Assembly: GCA_029941465.1 (NCBI GenBank)
Contig: JAPYQN010000005.1
Coordinates: forward strand, 41,330-73,719
Direction of reading: 5' to 3'
DNA: 32,390 nt
Origin: Gammaproteobacteria bacterium
Lineage (GTDB): Bacteria > Pseudomonadota > Gammaproteobacteria > Steroidobacterales > UBA11654
The notes under the pieces were generated by a model. That model was not told the origin of the DNA and searched no databases. It was given only the letters and a program-made list of their open reading frames with translations. Positions 1 through 8,070 of this stretch are shown here, one piece after another. Both the position numbers and the translations under genes were made by a program. Within the stretch, counting starts at the first letter, position 1; each line of letters opens with the position of its first letter.

Positions 1-1
1 A

Positions 2-97
2 GAAGATAACACTTGGAATAACGCGGTTGAGGTGGCGATGCAACTTTGGGTTACTACCGTTCAAATAATTTTCAGGGTGATTGAAGCAACTCAATAA
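2..97 (+). CDS. Possible C-terminal fragment of a plus-strand gene cut by the window edge
   Basis: An open frame enters from the left edge and runs for 31 codons to a TAA at 95-97, ending in the residues RVIEATQ. The peptide is amphipathic to hydrophobic, with several Trp, Val and Ile residues, and could be a C-terminal helix. It would overlap the end of the convergent ybbP gene by 7 bases, in line with the tight packing elsewhere in this window. I do not recognise the family. With only 31 codons visible, chance is a real alternative. Confidence 0.3.
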   Translation, partial: EDNTWNNAVEVAMQLWVTTVQIIFRVIEATQ

Positions 98-2559
98 TTT
101 CTCAGTGTCAGAATAGCTGGGCTGTATATGGCTTGTCGCACTGCCAACATGCCGGCAACAGCAATTGAGGTTACCCCAACCAAAAAACCACTAATAAATA
201 TAATTGGGTTTGGCGTGTAGTTGAGCTCAAAGATTTGGGTTGATAAAAACCCTGAAAATATCATTGCTGCTGACACAGCAGTGAGCCCTGATAAGACGCC
301 GAGACCTAAAAATTCAGCCGCGACGGTAGCAAAAATTTTTCTTCGTGTTGCCCCCATGGTGTGTATAACTGCGGTTTCCTTTTTACGTTGATCAACGCTT
401 GAAAAAATAGCCGCCACCAAAGTCAGAACTCCAGCAAATAGAGACAAAATAAATATAGCCTGAACAGCGAGTGAAGCGCTGTTGACGATGGCTCTAATTT
501 GTCCGAACGCTGCCTCCAAATCTACACTGGTGACTGTGGGAAAGCGCTCAATAAACTCGTCTGCAACACCAGAATCAGGCGGAATATTAAGACTGGTTAT
601 AAAGGATTGAGGTAAATCTCTGCCTAAAGCAGGTGACAGGATAAAAAAGAAATTTGGGGCAAAGCTTTCCCATTGCACCTCCCTAAAACTGGACACCCTT
701 GCCTCAAAACTCATGCCGCCTGCAGTAAAATTTAAACGATCACCAATAGAAAGATTCATCGAGGTAGCAATACCTTTGTCTACTGAGACAGAGTGGGTGT
801 TGCTGTTGTTTGACCACCATTCCCCTTCAACCACTAAATTATTCTCGGGCAAGGAGTCAAACCAAGTAAGGTTAGCCTCACGATCAATCATATTGTGTGT
901 GTTAATAGACTCACCGGATGATGCAGTCGCCCCAAGCAACCGTCCGCTTATCAATGGAGTAAAAACGATGGGTTGTTCTAATCTATCTTTAAAAAAAGAA
1001 CTAATATCGACAGTCTCATAGTCCTGAATATTAAAAAAGAAGTAATTTGGAGTGTCATCTTTTAGTGTTTCTTTCCATGATTCAATTAAATCAGTGCGTA
1101 TCTCTGTTAGCGCCATAAGAAAAGTAAGTGACAGGCCAAACACAACGATCTGTAGGATGCTGGCATTGCGTCGTCGTGAAATATTTCTAAGGCCCATTCG
1201 CCAGCCTGACCCGGAGACATTACTATAGAGGGATAATAGCCAAATAATAAAGTAGCCCAAAACTGAGAGTATAATAACCAAAACACACATTGCGCCCAGA
1301 ATACTGAGCACTAAATTAACGTCCTCAAGCAACACCAATAAAAACACAGTTAAAGTTAATATCGCCAACGTGTAAATCCCGATGTTGTTTTTAAGCCGAA
1401 AAGTAAAATCATTTCTTAGAATGCGAATGGGTTCTACTTCGCCCAATAACTTTAAATAAGGTGTGGTAGCAGCAAAAACAAGGCTGAATGAGGTTAAAAA
1501 ACCTATAGAGACCGGTTTCAAAGATGCTGGAGGCAAGTCACTGCTAATCAACTCATCTAATAAATTAATTAATAATGATTGAACCAAATACCCGCAACAC
1601 AAACCCACTGAGGTTGCCAGAAATATCATCAATAATAATTGACTGATTTGTGAGCTCAGAATAAATTTTTTTGATGCGCCAAACACCTTCATTAAAGTTG
1701 TGTTTAAAAGATGCCGAGTAGCGTATCGTCTGGCAGCAATCATTGATGAAATAGCTGCTATCACAATCGTAAATAGCCCGGCTAGATTAAAAAAGCGAGT
1801 TGACCGATCTAGCGCTCTGCCTAGTTGGTCGCCAATTTCATCCACCTTTTGAACACGAACTTCTTCAGATAAATCAGCAACAGAATCAAAAAATAAATTG
1901 ATCTGACTCTCGCTACCAGAAAACAGTTGGCGATAAACCACGCGACTACCTGTTTGTATTACGCCCATTGACTTAAGATCAGCAATGTTGGTAATAATCG
2001 TTGGAGAAAATGCTAAAAACCCAACATTACGATCAGGGTAATCATCTAAAATTGCCTCAACCACAAATGAGGTATTGCCAATAACTAGTTGGTCGTTTTG
2101 TTTTAAATTGAGTGCCTCAACCAGTTTTGGCTCAACCCAGATATAGCCTGAGTTTGGCGTTCCTTTTTCATTTGATAAGATCTCACCTTTAAAACTCTTC
2201 AACACCACCTTACCTCTTAAGGGGTAGGTGTTGGTGGTGGCTTTAATGGAGGCAAGTAAATTATCATTATTAGCTAACGCCATACTTAAAAAAGAAACAG
2301 TTTTAGCCACAGCTAGTCCTTGGTTGGTAGCTGATGTTAGATAGCCCTCGGGTAATGGTGAAGTAGATCTAAAAGCCATGTCTGCTGCTAACACCACAGA
2401 GGCTTGTTGCTTAATTGAGGACTGCAGGCGATCACCTAAAAAACTAACGCCAGATATTGCGGTAACTGCTAACACGATTGATGAGAACAGAATAATTAAA
2501 TCTCCGCTTGATAAATCAAACCAGAATTTTTTTAGCCCGTAGTAAAAACCATTCAGCAT
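91..2559 (-). CDS. ybbP: ABC transporter permease, FtsX/YbbP family
   Basis: This 822-residue inner-membrane protein is close to the size of E. coli YbbP (about 800 residues). It has an N-terminal membrane segment near residues 19-40, a long periplasmic-type region, a group of membrane segments between about 255 and 445, another near 465-490, a second soluble region, and three C-terminal segments from about 695 to 810. That duplicated layout is typical of large FtsX-type permeases of the lipoprotein or hydrophobic-substrate export class. The ATG lies inside the end of the ATPase gene (7-base overlap, ATGCTGA), so the two are translationally coupled and should form one complex. The ybbA-ybbP pair divergent from tesA is the same arrangement as in E. 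coli. The transported substrate is unknown. Confidence 0.9.
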   Translation of the reverse strand: MLNGFYYGLKKFWFDLSSGDLIILFSSIVLAVTAISGVSFLGDRLQSSIKQQASVVLAADMAFRSTSPLPEGYLTSATNQGLAVAKTVSFLSMALANNDNLLASIKATTNTYPLRGKVVLKSFKGEILSNEKGTPNSGYIWVEPKLVEALNLKQNDQLVIGNTSFVVEAILDDYPDRNVGFLAFSPTIITNIADLKSMGVIQTGSRVVYRQLFSGSESQINLFFDSVADLSEEVRVQKVDEIGDQLGRALDRSTRFFNLAGLFTIVIAAISSMIAARRYATRHLLNTTLMKVFGASKKFILSSQISQLLLMIFLATSVGLCCGYLVQSLLINLLDELISSDLPPASLKPVSIGFLTSFSLVFAATTPYLKLLGEVEPIRILRNDFTFRLKNNIGIYTLAILTLTVFLLVLLEDVNLVLSILGAMCVLVIILSVLGYFIIWLLSLYSNVSGSGWRMGLRNISRRRNASILQIVVFGLSLTFLMALTEIRTDLIESWKETLKDDTPNYFFFNIQDYETVDISSFFKDRLEQPIVFTPLISGRLLGATASSGESINTHNMIDREANLTWFDSLPENNLVVEGEWWSNNSNTHSVSVDKGIATSMNLSIGDRLNFTAGGMSFEARVSSFREVQWESFAPNFFFILSPALGRDLPQSFITSLNIPPDSGVADEFIERFPTVTSVDLEAAFGQIRAIVNSASLAVQAIFILSLFAGVLTLVAAIFSSVDQRKKETAVIHTMGATRRKIFATVAAEFLGLGVLSGLTAVSAAMIFSGFLSTQIFELNYTPNPIIFISGFLVGVTSIAVAGMLAVRQAIYSPAILTLRNY

Positions 2560-3224
2560 TTAAGACTGCCTTCATCAAGTTCATGCATGGTTTGGCAGTT
2601 TTGTGCTAACAATAAATCATGTGTCACAATTACAATGGTGGTTTGGTATGCATGGTTAATGGAGAACAATAAATCACTAATAATCTCAGTGCTAGCTTTG
2701 TCTAGATTGCCTGTGGGCTCATCAGCAAAAAGAATCTTCGGTTGCTTAACCATGGCTCTAGCTATTGCTACACGTTGTTTTTCTCCCCCTGATAACTGGT
2801 TGGGTAAATGTTTGACGCGTTTCTCAAGACCTATTTGACTAAGCGCTTCCATAGATTTATTCTTGGCGTTTTTATCGCCTAAAATCTCCAGTGGCAACAT
2901 CACATTATCTAGGGCTGAGAGTCTTGGCAGAAGATGAAATGACTGAAACACAAACCCCACATCATTGCTTCTGACTTGCGCCCTTTTATCTTCATTCATT
3001 GTTGTTATCTCATGACCTATGAGCTTAATACGCCCTCTGCTTGGCAAATCAAGACCTGCCATGATCGCTAATAAAGTGGTCTTTCCAGAACCTGATGGGC
3101 CAACAATTGAGGTTACATCACCTGTGTTAATTGTAAGATTTATATCTTTAAGTATTGTCAACACACCTTCGGGACTGTTAACTTCTTTAGTAATGTTTTG
3201 GACTTCTAAAATTGACTCTTTCAC
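2553..3224 (-). CDS. ybbA: ABC transporter ATP-binding protein, YbbA/LolD type
   Basis: This is the cytoplasmic ATPase partner of the YbbP permease. It shows Walker A (GPSGSGKTT), a Q-loop in VFQSF, the signature LSGGEKQRVAIARA, Walker B (ILFADEPTGNLD) and the switch His in VTHD. The ORF track begins at an ATG at 3302, but the first 26 residues are low-complexity, antisense to the TesA signal peptide, and have no counterpart in YbbA. I prefer the GTG at 3224, which gives 223 residues against about 228 in E. coli; AAGAG lies upstream as a weak ribosome site. Even with this start the gene overlaps the divergent tesA start by 32 bases. The family call is firm; the start is inferred. Confidence 0.9.
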   Translation of the reverse strand: MKESILEVQNITKEVNSPEGVLTILKDINLTINTGDVTSIVGPSGSGKTTLLAIMAGLDLPSRGRIKLIGHEITTMNEDKRAQVRSNDVGFVFQSFHLLPRLSALDNVMLPLEILGDKNAKNKSMEALSQIGLEKRVKHLPNQLSGGEKQRVAIARAMVKQPKILFADEPTGNLDKASTEIISDLLFSINHAYQTTIVIVTHDLLLAQNCQTMHELDEGSLKC

Positions 3225-3852
3225 AAAGCGCTCTTGGTTCTTTGTTGCTATTTTACTCACAGTTATCGCAACAGCAACTTCTGCTTCTGAAGCAATAAGC
3301 ACAAATAAAAAAATACTTGTTTTAGGGGACAGCCTGAGTGCGGGATTGGGAGTCGATTATCAACAATCTTGGCCGCTGCTTTTACAAAAAAGGTTGGACC
3401 AGGGTGCTTACAATTATTCAGTGATCAATGCTGGGATAAGTGGTGACACAACCTCAGGTGGGGTGTCTCGATTACCTAAATTAATTAAATTCTATCAACC
3501 TGAGATTTTAATTTTAGAACTTGGTGGCAATGACGGGCTGAGAGGCACTTCATTAAAGGCTATTGAAAAAAACCTTAGGCACATGATTAATTTAGCACAA
3601 CGCAGCAATATTACTGTGCTGCTAATAGGTGTTCAGCTGCCGCCTAATTACGGGATTGTTTACACAGCGGGTTTTGAAAAAGTTTTTTCCGTCTTGGCAA
3701 AAGAATATAGTCTTAAATTAATCCAAGGGGCCTTAAAGGCGATGGTTAAAGAAGGGTTGATGCAGCCTGATGGGGTTCACCCTAATATTAAAGGTCATAG
3801 AGAAATTGAGAAAATGATTTGGGAACACCTCAGCGCACATCTAAAAAGCTGA
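3193..3852 (+). CDS. tesA: Periplasmic GDSL esterase / acyl-CoA thioesterase I (TesA)
   Basis: This is an SGNH/GDSL-family lipase-esterase that hydrolyses acyl thioesters and esters in the periplasm. From the ATG at 3193 the protein has 219 residues. A signal peptide has Lys/Arg residues near 6-13 followed by a hydrophobic core (WFFVAILLTVIATA). Block I is GDSL with nucleophile Ser47, block II Gly84, block III GGND with Asn113, and block V DGVHP with Asp193 and His196, so all catalytic residues are present. The ORF-track start at 3019 is a read-back through ybbA and is rejected. No ATG, GTG or TTG lies between 3193 and the signal core. It is the only plus-strand gene assigned with confidence in the left block, and its promoter must lie within ybbA. 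Confidence 0.9.
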   Translation: MFWTSKIDSFTKRSWFFVAILLTVIATATSASEAISTNKKILVLGDSLSAGLGVDYQQSWPLLLQKRLDQGAYNYSVINAGISGDTTSGGVSRLPKLIKFYQPEILILELGGNDGLRGTSLKAIEKNLRHMINLAQRSNITVLLIGVQLPPNYGIVYTAGFEKVFSVLAKEYSLKLIQGALKAMVKEGLMQPDGVHPNIKGHREIEKMIWEHLSAHLKS

Positions 3853-3865
3853 TTAAGTTCAAGGC

Positions 3866-4567
3866 CTAATGAAAAACGGACTCGATGGTTTCCTGAATAT
3901 CTAAAGCTGCTTGCTTGGGGCTATCTGCGTTTTGAATAGGTCTGCCAACAACAATGTGATCTGCGCCCCTTTGAAAAGCCTCTTCAACGGTTACTACTCG
4001 TTTTTGATCGTCTGTTGGTCGATTGTGAACTGGGCGTATACCTGGAGTAACAATTATAAGTTTTTGATCAACCTCGTTTCTTATATGCTCTAACTCCAAG
4101 CCTGAAGCAACAATGCCGTCACACCCTGAGCTAAGAGCCCTTTTGGCTCTAGAGATCACCAACTCTTGGATGTCACATGTAAACCCCATGTCATTAAGAT
4201 CGCCTTGATCTAGGCTGGTAAGCGCTGTAACAGCCAGGACTTTTAAATCACCCTTTTCAGCTGCAGCGGCCTCCATCATGCTTTGGTTGCCGTGTATTGT
4301 TGTAAAATAGGCGCCTCTGTTACTTAAACGTTTGATTGCTTTAGAAACTGTTGCCGGAACATCAAATAACTTTAAATCAACAAAGACTTTCTTGTCTTTT
4401 TTAACCAACCAATCCAGGAGATCAAAATAGTCCCCTGTCATCATTAGCTCCATACCAATTTTATAAAAACTCACCCCATCCCCTAACTCATTCACCAATT
4501 GTTTCGCTCGATCGGCTTCTGGTACATCAAGAGCAACTATTAGGCGGTCTTTATTATCAATGCTCAT
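3866..4567 (-). CDS. pyrF: Orotidine 5'-phosphate decarboxylase
   Basis: This enzyme catalyses the last step of UMP synthesis, decarboxylation of orotidine monophosphate, in the cytoplasm. At 233 residues it has the usual family length. The active-site segment VDLKLFDVPATV supplies the Asp-Lys-Asp network (Asp64, Lys66, Asp69). The phosphate-binding end shows VTPGIRP and a late GADHIVVGRPI. The ATG overlaps the aroB stop by one base (TAATG), so the gene is probably translationally coupled at the end of an aroK-aroB-pyrF transcript. It converges on tesA with only 13 bases between the stops and no visible hairpin terminator. Confidence 0.97.
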   Translation of the reverse strand: MSIDNKDRLIVALDVPEADRAKQLVNELGDGVSFYKIGMELMMTGDYFDLLDWLVKKDKKVFVDLKLFDVPATVSKAIKRLSNRGAYFTTIHGNQSMMEAAAAEKGDLKVLAVTALTSLDQGDLNDMGFTCDIQELVISRAKRALSSGCDGIVASGLELEHIRNEVDQKLIIVTPGIRPVHNRPTDDQKRVVTVEEAFQRGADHIVVGRPIQNADSPKQAALDIQETIESVFH

Positions 4568-5640
4568 TAAATAACCCCTTTCAATACATCCTCAAGATCT
4601 TGCTCAAGATAATCAGCTGTTAAAAATGCATTGCCAATCTCTTCTAACAACACCAACTGAATCACTCTGTCTTTAACCTTTTTGTCTGCTCTCATGGTAT
4701 CCATAAAATCATTTACATTAATTTTTGGAGGCTCCACCGGTAAGCCTGCTTTTAATAATATATCTTTTACCACCTCAACATCATCTTCTGAGATCAGCGA
4801 CATTTTAGCTGATAATTTAGACGCAAGGACCATGCCGGCTGCAATTGCTTGCCCATGGCTCCACTGGCCATAACCAGCTTGGTTTTCTATAGCGTGGCCA
4901 AAGGTGTGTCCAAAATTAAGGATGGCCCTGATGGATTGTTCTTTTTCATCTTGGGCAACTATTTCAGCTTTTATTTGGCACGACCGTTGCACAGCATGTC
5001 CTAATGAACTCCTATCTTGCTCTAAAATATTAGAAACATTGGATTGCAACCAAACAAAAAAATCACGGTCATAAATAAGGCCGTATTTTATAATTTCAGC
5101 TAACCCATCTGACATCTCTTCTGGGCGGAGGCTAGACAAAAAAGCTGTGTCACAGATAACAGCTGATGGTTGATAAAAGGTGCCAATAAGATTTTTTCCA
5201 AGCCTATGATTGACTCCGGTTTTGCCTCCTACAGAAGCGTCAACTTGGGCGAGTAAGGTTGTTGGTATTTGTATAACATTAACGCCCCTCATAAAAATTG
5301 AAGCAACAAAACCAGTTATATCGCAAACAACTCCACCGCCCAAAGAGATTAATGTTGCGTCTCTACCAAAACCATTCTCAAGCAAGTGATCTATAATTTT
5401 ATGAGCAGTTTTTAATTTCTTCTCTGGCTCTCCATTAGGAAGGATATGGGTAATGACATTCTTATCAGGCAACGCTTTTAAAAGTAGCTCAAGATATAGA
5501 GGAGCCACTACCTCGTCACTGACAATAGCTACATCGGACCCTTTGATTCTTTCAATTAATGATTCGGGTTCTTGGCTAGCACCCTTACCTATATATATTG
5601 GGTAGCTCCTATCGTTTAAATTTACTGTTTCAATGTTCAT
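4567..5640 (-). CDS. aroB: 3-dehydroquinate synthase
   Basis: This is the second enzyme of the shikimate pathway, converting DAHP to 3-dehydroquinate with NAD and a divalent metal. At 357 residues it is close to E. coli AroB (362). The NAD-binding stretch SLGGGVVCDITGF (about residues 99-111) is followed by IPTTLLAQVDASVGGKTGVNH, a hallmark of the family. Metal-ligand motifs are visible as GLAEIIKYG, GHTFGHAIE and HGQAIAAGM. Its start lies inside the aroK end (11-base overlap) and its stop overlaps the pyrF start, so the three genes are tightly coupled. The aroK-aroB order is the usual one in proteobacteria; pyrF as third partner is less standard. Confidence 0.97.
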   Translation of the reverse strand: MNIETVNLNDRSYPIYIGKGASQEPESLIERIKGSDVAIVSDEVVAPLYLELLLKALPDKNVITHILPNGEPEKKLKTAHKIIDHLLENGFGRDATLISLGGGVVCDITGFVASIFMRGVNVIQIPTTLLAQVDASVGGKTGVNHRLGKNLIGTFYQPSAVICDTAFLSSLRPEEMSDGLAEIIKYGLIYDRDFFVWLQSNVSNILEQDRSSLGHAVQRSCQIKAEIVAQDEKEQSIRAILNFGHTFGHAIENQAGYGQWSHGQAIAAGMVLASKLSAKMSLISEDDVEVVKDILLKAGLPVEPPKINVNDFMDTMRADKKVKDRVIQLVLLEEIGNAFLTADYLEQDLEDVLKGVI

Positions 5641-6151
5641 TTATTTTTGAGCTGGCCTCTGTGGCTACTTCTTCTAGTGATTTATTGTCTGTGTTTATTG
5701 TTATGTCTGCTATTTCTTCATAGAGCGGGCCTCTTGTCAACATCAACTCTTGAAGGGTTTTTTTATGTTCTGTGTTTTTCAACAAAGGTCTGTTTTTGCT
5801 GAATGACGTTCTCGCTTCTTGAGACTCAATACTTGTTTCTAAATACACAACCACCCCATGTTTTTTTAAAAGCAGTCTATTCTTGGTTGAAAGAACAATG
5901 CCCCCGCCAGTTGATAAAACAATATTATTTTCAAGAATGCATTCTTTGAGTGTTGCCTCTTCTCTTTTTCTAAACCCAATCTCACCCTCAACATCAAAAA
6001 TATAATTAATATCAACCCCGGTTTTATTAGAGATCTTCACGTCTGTGTCAACAAACTGTTTACCTAGTTTTGCGGATAGTTTTTTTGCTACAGAAGTTTT
6101 ACCGGAACCCATAGGGCCGATTAAAAAAATGTTATTTTTATTTTTAGGCAT
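5630..6151 (-). CDS. aroK: Shikimate kinase I
   Basis: This kinase phosphorylates shikimate with ATP in aromatic amino-acid synthesis. From the ATG at 6151 it has 173 residues, the usual length. Walker A is GPMGSGKT (residues 12-19), shikimate-binding DTD is at 35-37, Arg61 lies in GFRKREE, and the GGG motif is at 82-84. The ORF track starts four codons upstream at a TTG (6163). I prefer the ATG because GGTG lies about nine bases upstream and MPKNKNNIFLIGPMG aligns well with the E. coli N-terminus. It is the first gene of the coupled aroK-aroB-pyrF group, 65 bases downstream of gltA. Confidence 0.96.
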   Translation of the reverse strand: MPKNKNNIFLIGPMGSGKTSVAKKLSAKLGKQFVDTDVKISNKTGVDINYIFDVEGEIGFRKREEATLKECILENNIVLSTGGGIVLSTKNRLLLKKHGVVVYLETSIESQEARTSFSKNRPLLKNTEHKKTLQELMLTRGPLYEEIADITINTDNKSLEEVATEASSKINEH

Positions 6152-6216
6152 CGGTATCACCAAGCAATAAAACTAAGAATATAATAAGTGAAAAAAGAGA
6201 GTTTAATACAATTATA

Positions 6217-7509
6217 TTAGCGTTGATCAATAGATATATAGTTGCGTCTTTCTTCGCCCAGGTAGAGTTGCCTTGGTCTGCCAATTTTCAATTTCGGTTG
6301 CGCCATCATTTCGCACCAGTGAGTTGCCCAACCGACTGTTCTTGCTAAAGCAAACATTACAGTGAACATTTCTTTGGGTAAGCCCATCGCTTGGTAGATT
6401 ATTCCTGAATAAAAGTCCACGTTAGGGTATAGATTACGCTCAATAAAATATTCATCTTGAAGCGCTATTTGCTCTAACTCTTGTGCAAGCTCAAACATTG
6501 GGTTGTTATTGTTTTCTAACGCATTGAGCACTTTGTGGCATTCTTCTCTAATGATGGTTGCCCGAGGGTCAAAGTTCTTATAAACCCTGTGCCCAAACCC
6601 CATTAACCTAAAACGATCATTCTTATCTTTAGCCTTCGCAATGTATTTTGAAATGTTCTCTTTACTCTCAATTTCACCAAACATTTTAACAACTGCTTCA
6701 TTAGCACCACCATGTGCAGGGCCCCACAAAGCTGCTACGCCTGCTGCTATTGCAGCATAGGGATTGGTTCCCGAACTGCCTGCCAACCTTACAGATGAGG
6801 TGCTGCAGTTTTGTTCATGGTCAGCATGTAGAACCAACAAAATATCTAAGGCTTTTGCAAAAACTGGGTTGATTTCGTAATTTGTATCGCCGCCGAAAAA
6901 TAATCTTAATATATTCTCTGCGTATGTCAGGTCTTCATCATATTGACCCATGTTGGTATGGTTTCTATGGTTGAAAATATTAGCCACTAATATTGGTGTT
7001 TTTCCCAAAACATTGAAGAAAAACTCTTTTTGGTGCTTGTAATTTTTAACATCTATACCCTCATGATAAAGACTTGAGAGTGACGCAATTGATGTGGTTA
7101 ACATTGCCATAGGGTGAGCGCTCTCATCAAAACCCTGAAAGAGTGTTTTTGTTTGTTCTGGCAAGATCATATTAGCCTTAACTTGTGATCTAAATTCTTG
7201 TAAATTGTTTACGCTTGGAAGCTCGCCATTAAATAATAAGTAAGCAACCTCTAAATAGGTGCTTTTAGCAGCAAGCTGCTCAATAGGGTAGCCTCTGTAT
7301 TCTAATATCCCCTCATCACCATCAATATAGGTCACATGGCTTACACAACTGGCAGTGGTGGAATAAGCTGGGTCAAAGGTAAAAAGCCCAGTCTCCTTAT
7401 AAAGGTTTTTTAAATCAACAACACTTGGGCCGACACTTGCCTCTTTTATATCAAGCTCGATTGAGCTCGAGTCACTTGTTAAATTGACACTTTTATTTTT
7501 TGATGACAC
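6217..7509 (-). CDS. gltA: Citrate synthase, type II (hexameric family)
   Basis: This enzyme condenses acetyl-CoA and oxaloacetate at the entry to the TCA cycle. Its 430 residues match proteobacterial GltA. Catalytic His residues sit in LHADHEQNCSTSSVRLAGS and in GFGHRVYKNFDPRA, and the catalytic Asp is in YPNVDFYSG. The N-terminal segment TGLFTFDPAYSTTASC followed by TYIDGDEGILEYRGYPIEQLA is typical. The start codon is GTG, with no clear Shine-Dalgarno sequence in the AT-rich leader. It lies only 19 bases downstream of rpmE, so it probably shares the rpmE transcript. Confidence 0.97.
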   Translation of the reverse strand: MSSKNKSVNLTSDSSSIELDIKEASVGPSVVDLKNLYKETGLFTFDPAYSTTASCVSHVTYIDGDEGILEYRGYPIEQLAAKSTYLEVAYLLFNGELPSVNNLQEFRSQVKANMILPEQTKTLFQGFDESAHPMAMLTTSIASLSSLYHEGIDVKNYKHQKEFFFNVLGKTPILVANIFNHRNHTNMGQYDEDLTYAENILRLFFGGDTNYEINPVFAKALDILLVLHADHEQNCSTSSVRLAGSSGTNPYAAIAAGVAALWGPAHGGANEAVVKMFGEIESKENISKYIAKAKDKNDRFRLMGFGHRVYKNFDPRATIIREECHKVLNALENNNNPMFELAQELEQIALQDEYFIERNLYPNVDFYSGIIYQAMGLPKEMFTVMFALARTVGWATHWCEMMAQPKLKIGRPRQLYLGEERRNYISIDQR

Positions 7510-7528
7510 TAATAATAAATATTAAAAA

Positions 7529-7735
7529 TTAAGACTGGATACCAAAACGTTTTCTAAACTTATCAACCCGTCCTGCCGTGTCTACAATTTTCTGTTGGCC
7601 TGTATAAAAAGGATGGCAAGCAGAACAAACCTCAATAGATAAATCAGAGAGTAAAGTTGATTTTGTGACAAACGAATTGCCGCAAGAACAAGTTACCTTA
7701 ATCTCTTTATAATCTGGATGTGTTTCTTTTTTCAC
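7529..7735 (-). CDS. rpmE: 50S ribosomal protein bL31, zinc-binding form
   Basis: A 68-residue ribosomal large-subunit protein close to the usual 66-70 residues. The pattern CSC followed about 20 residues later by CSAC gives the four cysteines of the zinc-binding (C+) form. The HPFYTGQQ...[14 protein letters not shown] segment is the conserved C-terminal half. The start is GTG, with AAAGAAA just upstream. A perfect minus-strand TATAAT at 7759-7764 places a likely transcription start about 17 bases upstream. gltA follows after 19 bases. Confidence 0.95.
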   Translation of the reverse strand: MKKETHPDYKEIKVTCSCGNSFVTKSTLLSDLSIEVCSACHPFYTGQQKIVDTAGRVDKFRKRFGIQS

Positions 7736-7758
7736 GTGTTTCTTTGTTAGGTTTATTA

Positions 7759-7764
7759 ATTATA
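7759..7764 (-). promoter_or_regulatory. Candidate -10 box for rpmE-gltA
   Basis: The minus strand carries a perfect TATAAT 23 bases upstream of the rpmE GTG, implying a short leader of about 17 bases. No good -35 hexamer is seen at 16-18 bases, only AT-rich sequence, so recognition would rest on the -10 box or an activator. Confidence 0.4.
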
Positions 7765-7778
7765 TCTTATTGTATAAG

Positions 7779-7795
7779 CCCAAATATTTTTTGGG
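7779..7795. promoter_or_regulatory. Inverted repeat upstream of rpmE (possible operator)
   Basis: CCCAAA and TTTGGG form a perfect 6-base inverted repeat around a 5-base AT centre. It lies just upstream of the candidate rpmE -10 box, about where a -35 region or operator would be. In this very AT-rich gap a GC-containing palindrome stands out. It is too weak and lacks a suitable flanking T-run placement to call a terminator; the function is inferred. Confidence 0.25.
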
Positions 7796-7856
7796 ATGCA
7801 AGCATAACGACTTGTTAAGATATTTTCAAGAAAATTAGAACTATTCTATGTAAATG

Positions 7857-7891
7857 TTATCCACAAAATCTGTGGATAACTTTGTGGATAT
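7857..7891. promoter_or_regulatory. Cluster of three DnaA boxes
   Basis: TTATCCACA at 7857-7865 is a perfect match on the plus strand. TGTGGATAA at 7871-7879 is a perfect match on the minus strand. TGTGGATAT at 7883-7891 is a minus-strand match with one change at the first consensus position. Spacings are 5 and 3 bases. Three matches to a nine-base consensus within 35 bases are very unlikely by chance. Confidence 0.8.
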
Positions 7892-8061
7892 TCTTGAAAA
7901 ACAAACCAATAAGTTAACAATACTTGAAAACCTTTGAATTGTATAAAAAATAGACAGTTTTTGATATTTTCTATGTACTTCATATATTTATAAGGCTATC
8001 TTATTGTAATATATTTGAAATGAACTCTAATTACTTAATAAAAAATCAATGAATTTTTTTC

Positions 8062-8070
8062 TGTGAATAA
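8062..8070 (-). promoter_or_regulatory. Fourth DnaA box
   Basis: TGTGAATAA on the plus strand is TTATTCACA on the minus strand, a full match to TTATNCACA. It lies about 170 bases from the three-box cluster, across the most AT-rich part of the gap. Alone it could be chance in AT-rich DNA; with the cluster it supports an origin. Confidence 0.5.

Noticed and set aside
713-1021. Plus-strand ORF of 102 residues inside ybbP
   Set aside because: It is antisense to a well-supported permease gene, has no recognisable domain and no ribosome site of note.
3019-3192. N-terminal extension of tesA in the ORF track
   Set aside because: It runs antisense through the ybbA Walker A region and would bury the signal peptide 70 residues inside the protein.
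3225-3302. N-terminal extension of ybbA to the ATG at 3302
   Set aside because: These 26 codons are antisense to the TesA signal-peptide region, have low-complexity sequence, and are absent from the YbbA family.
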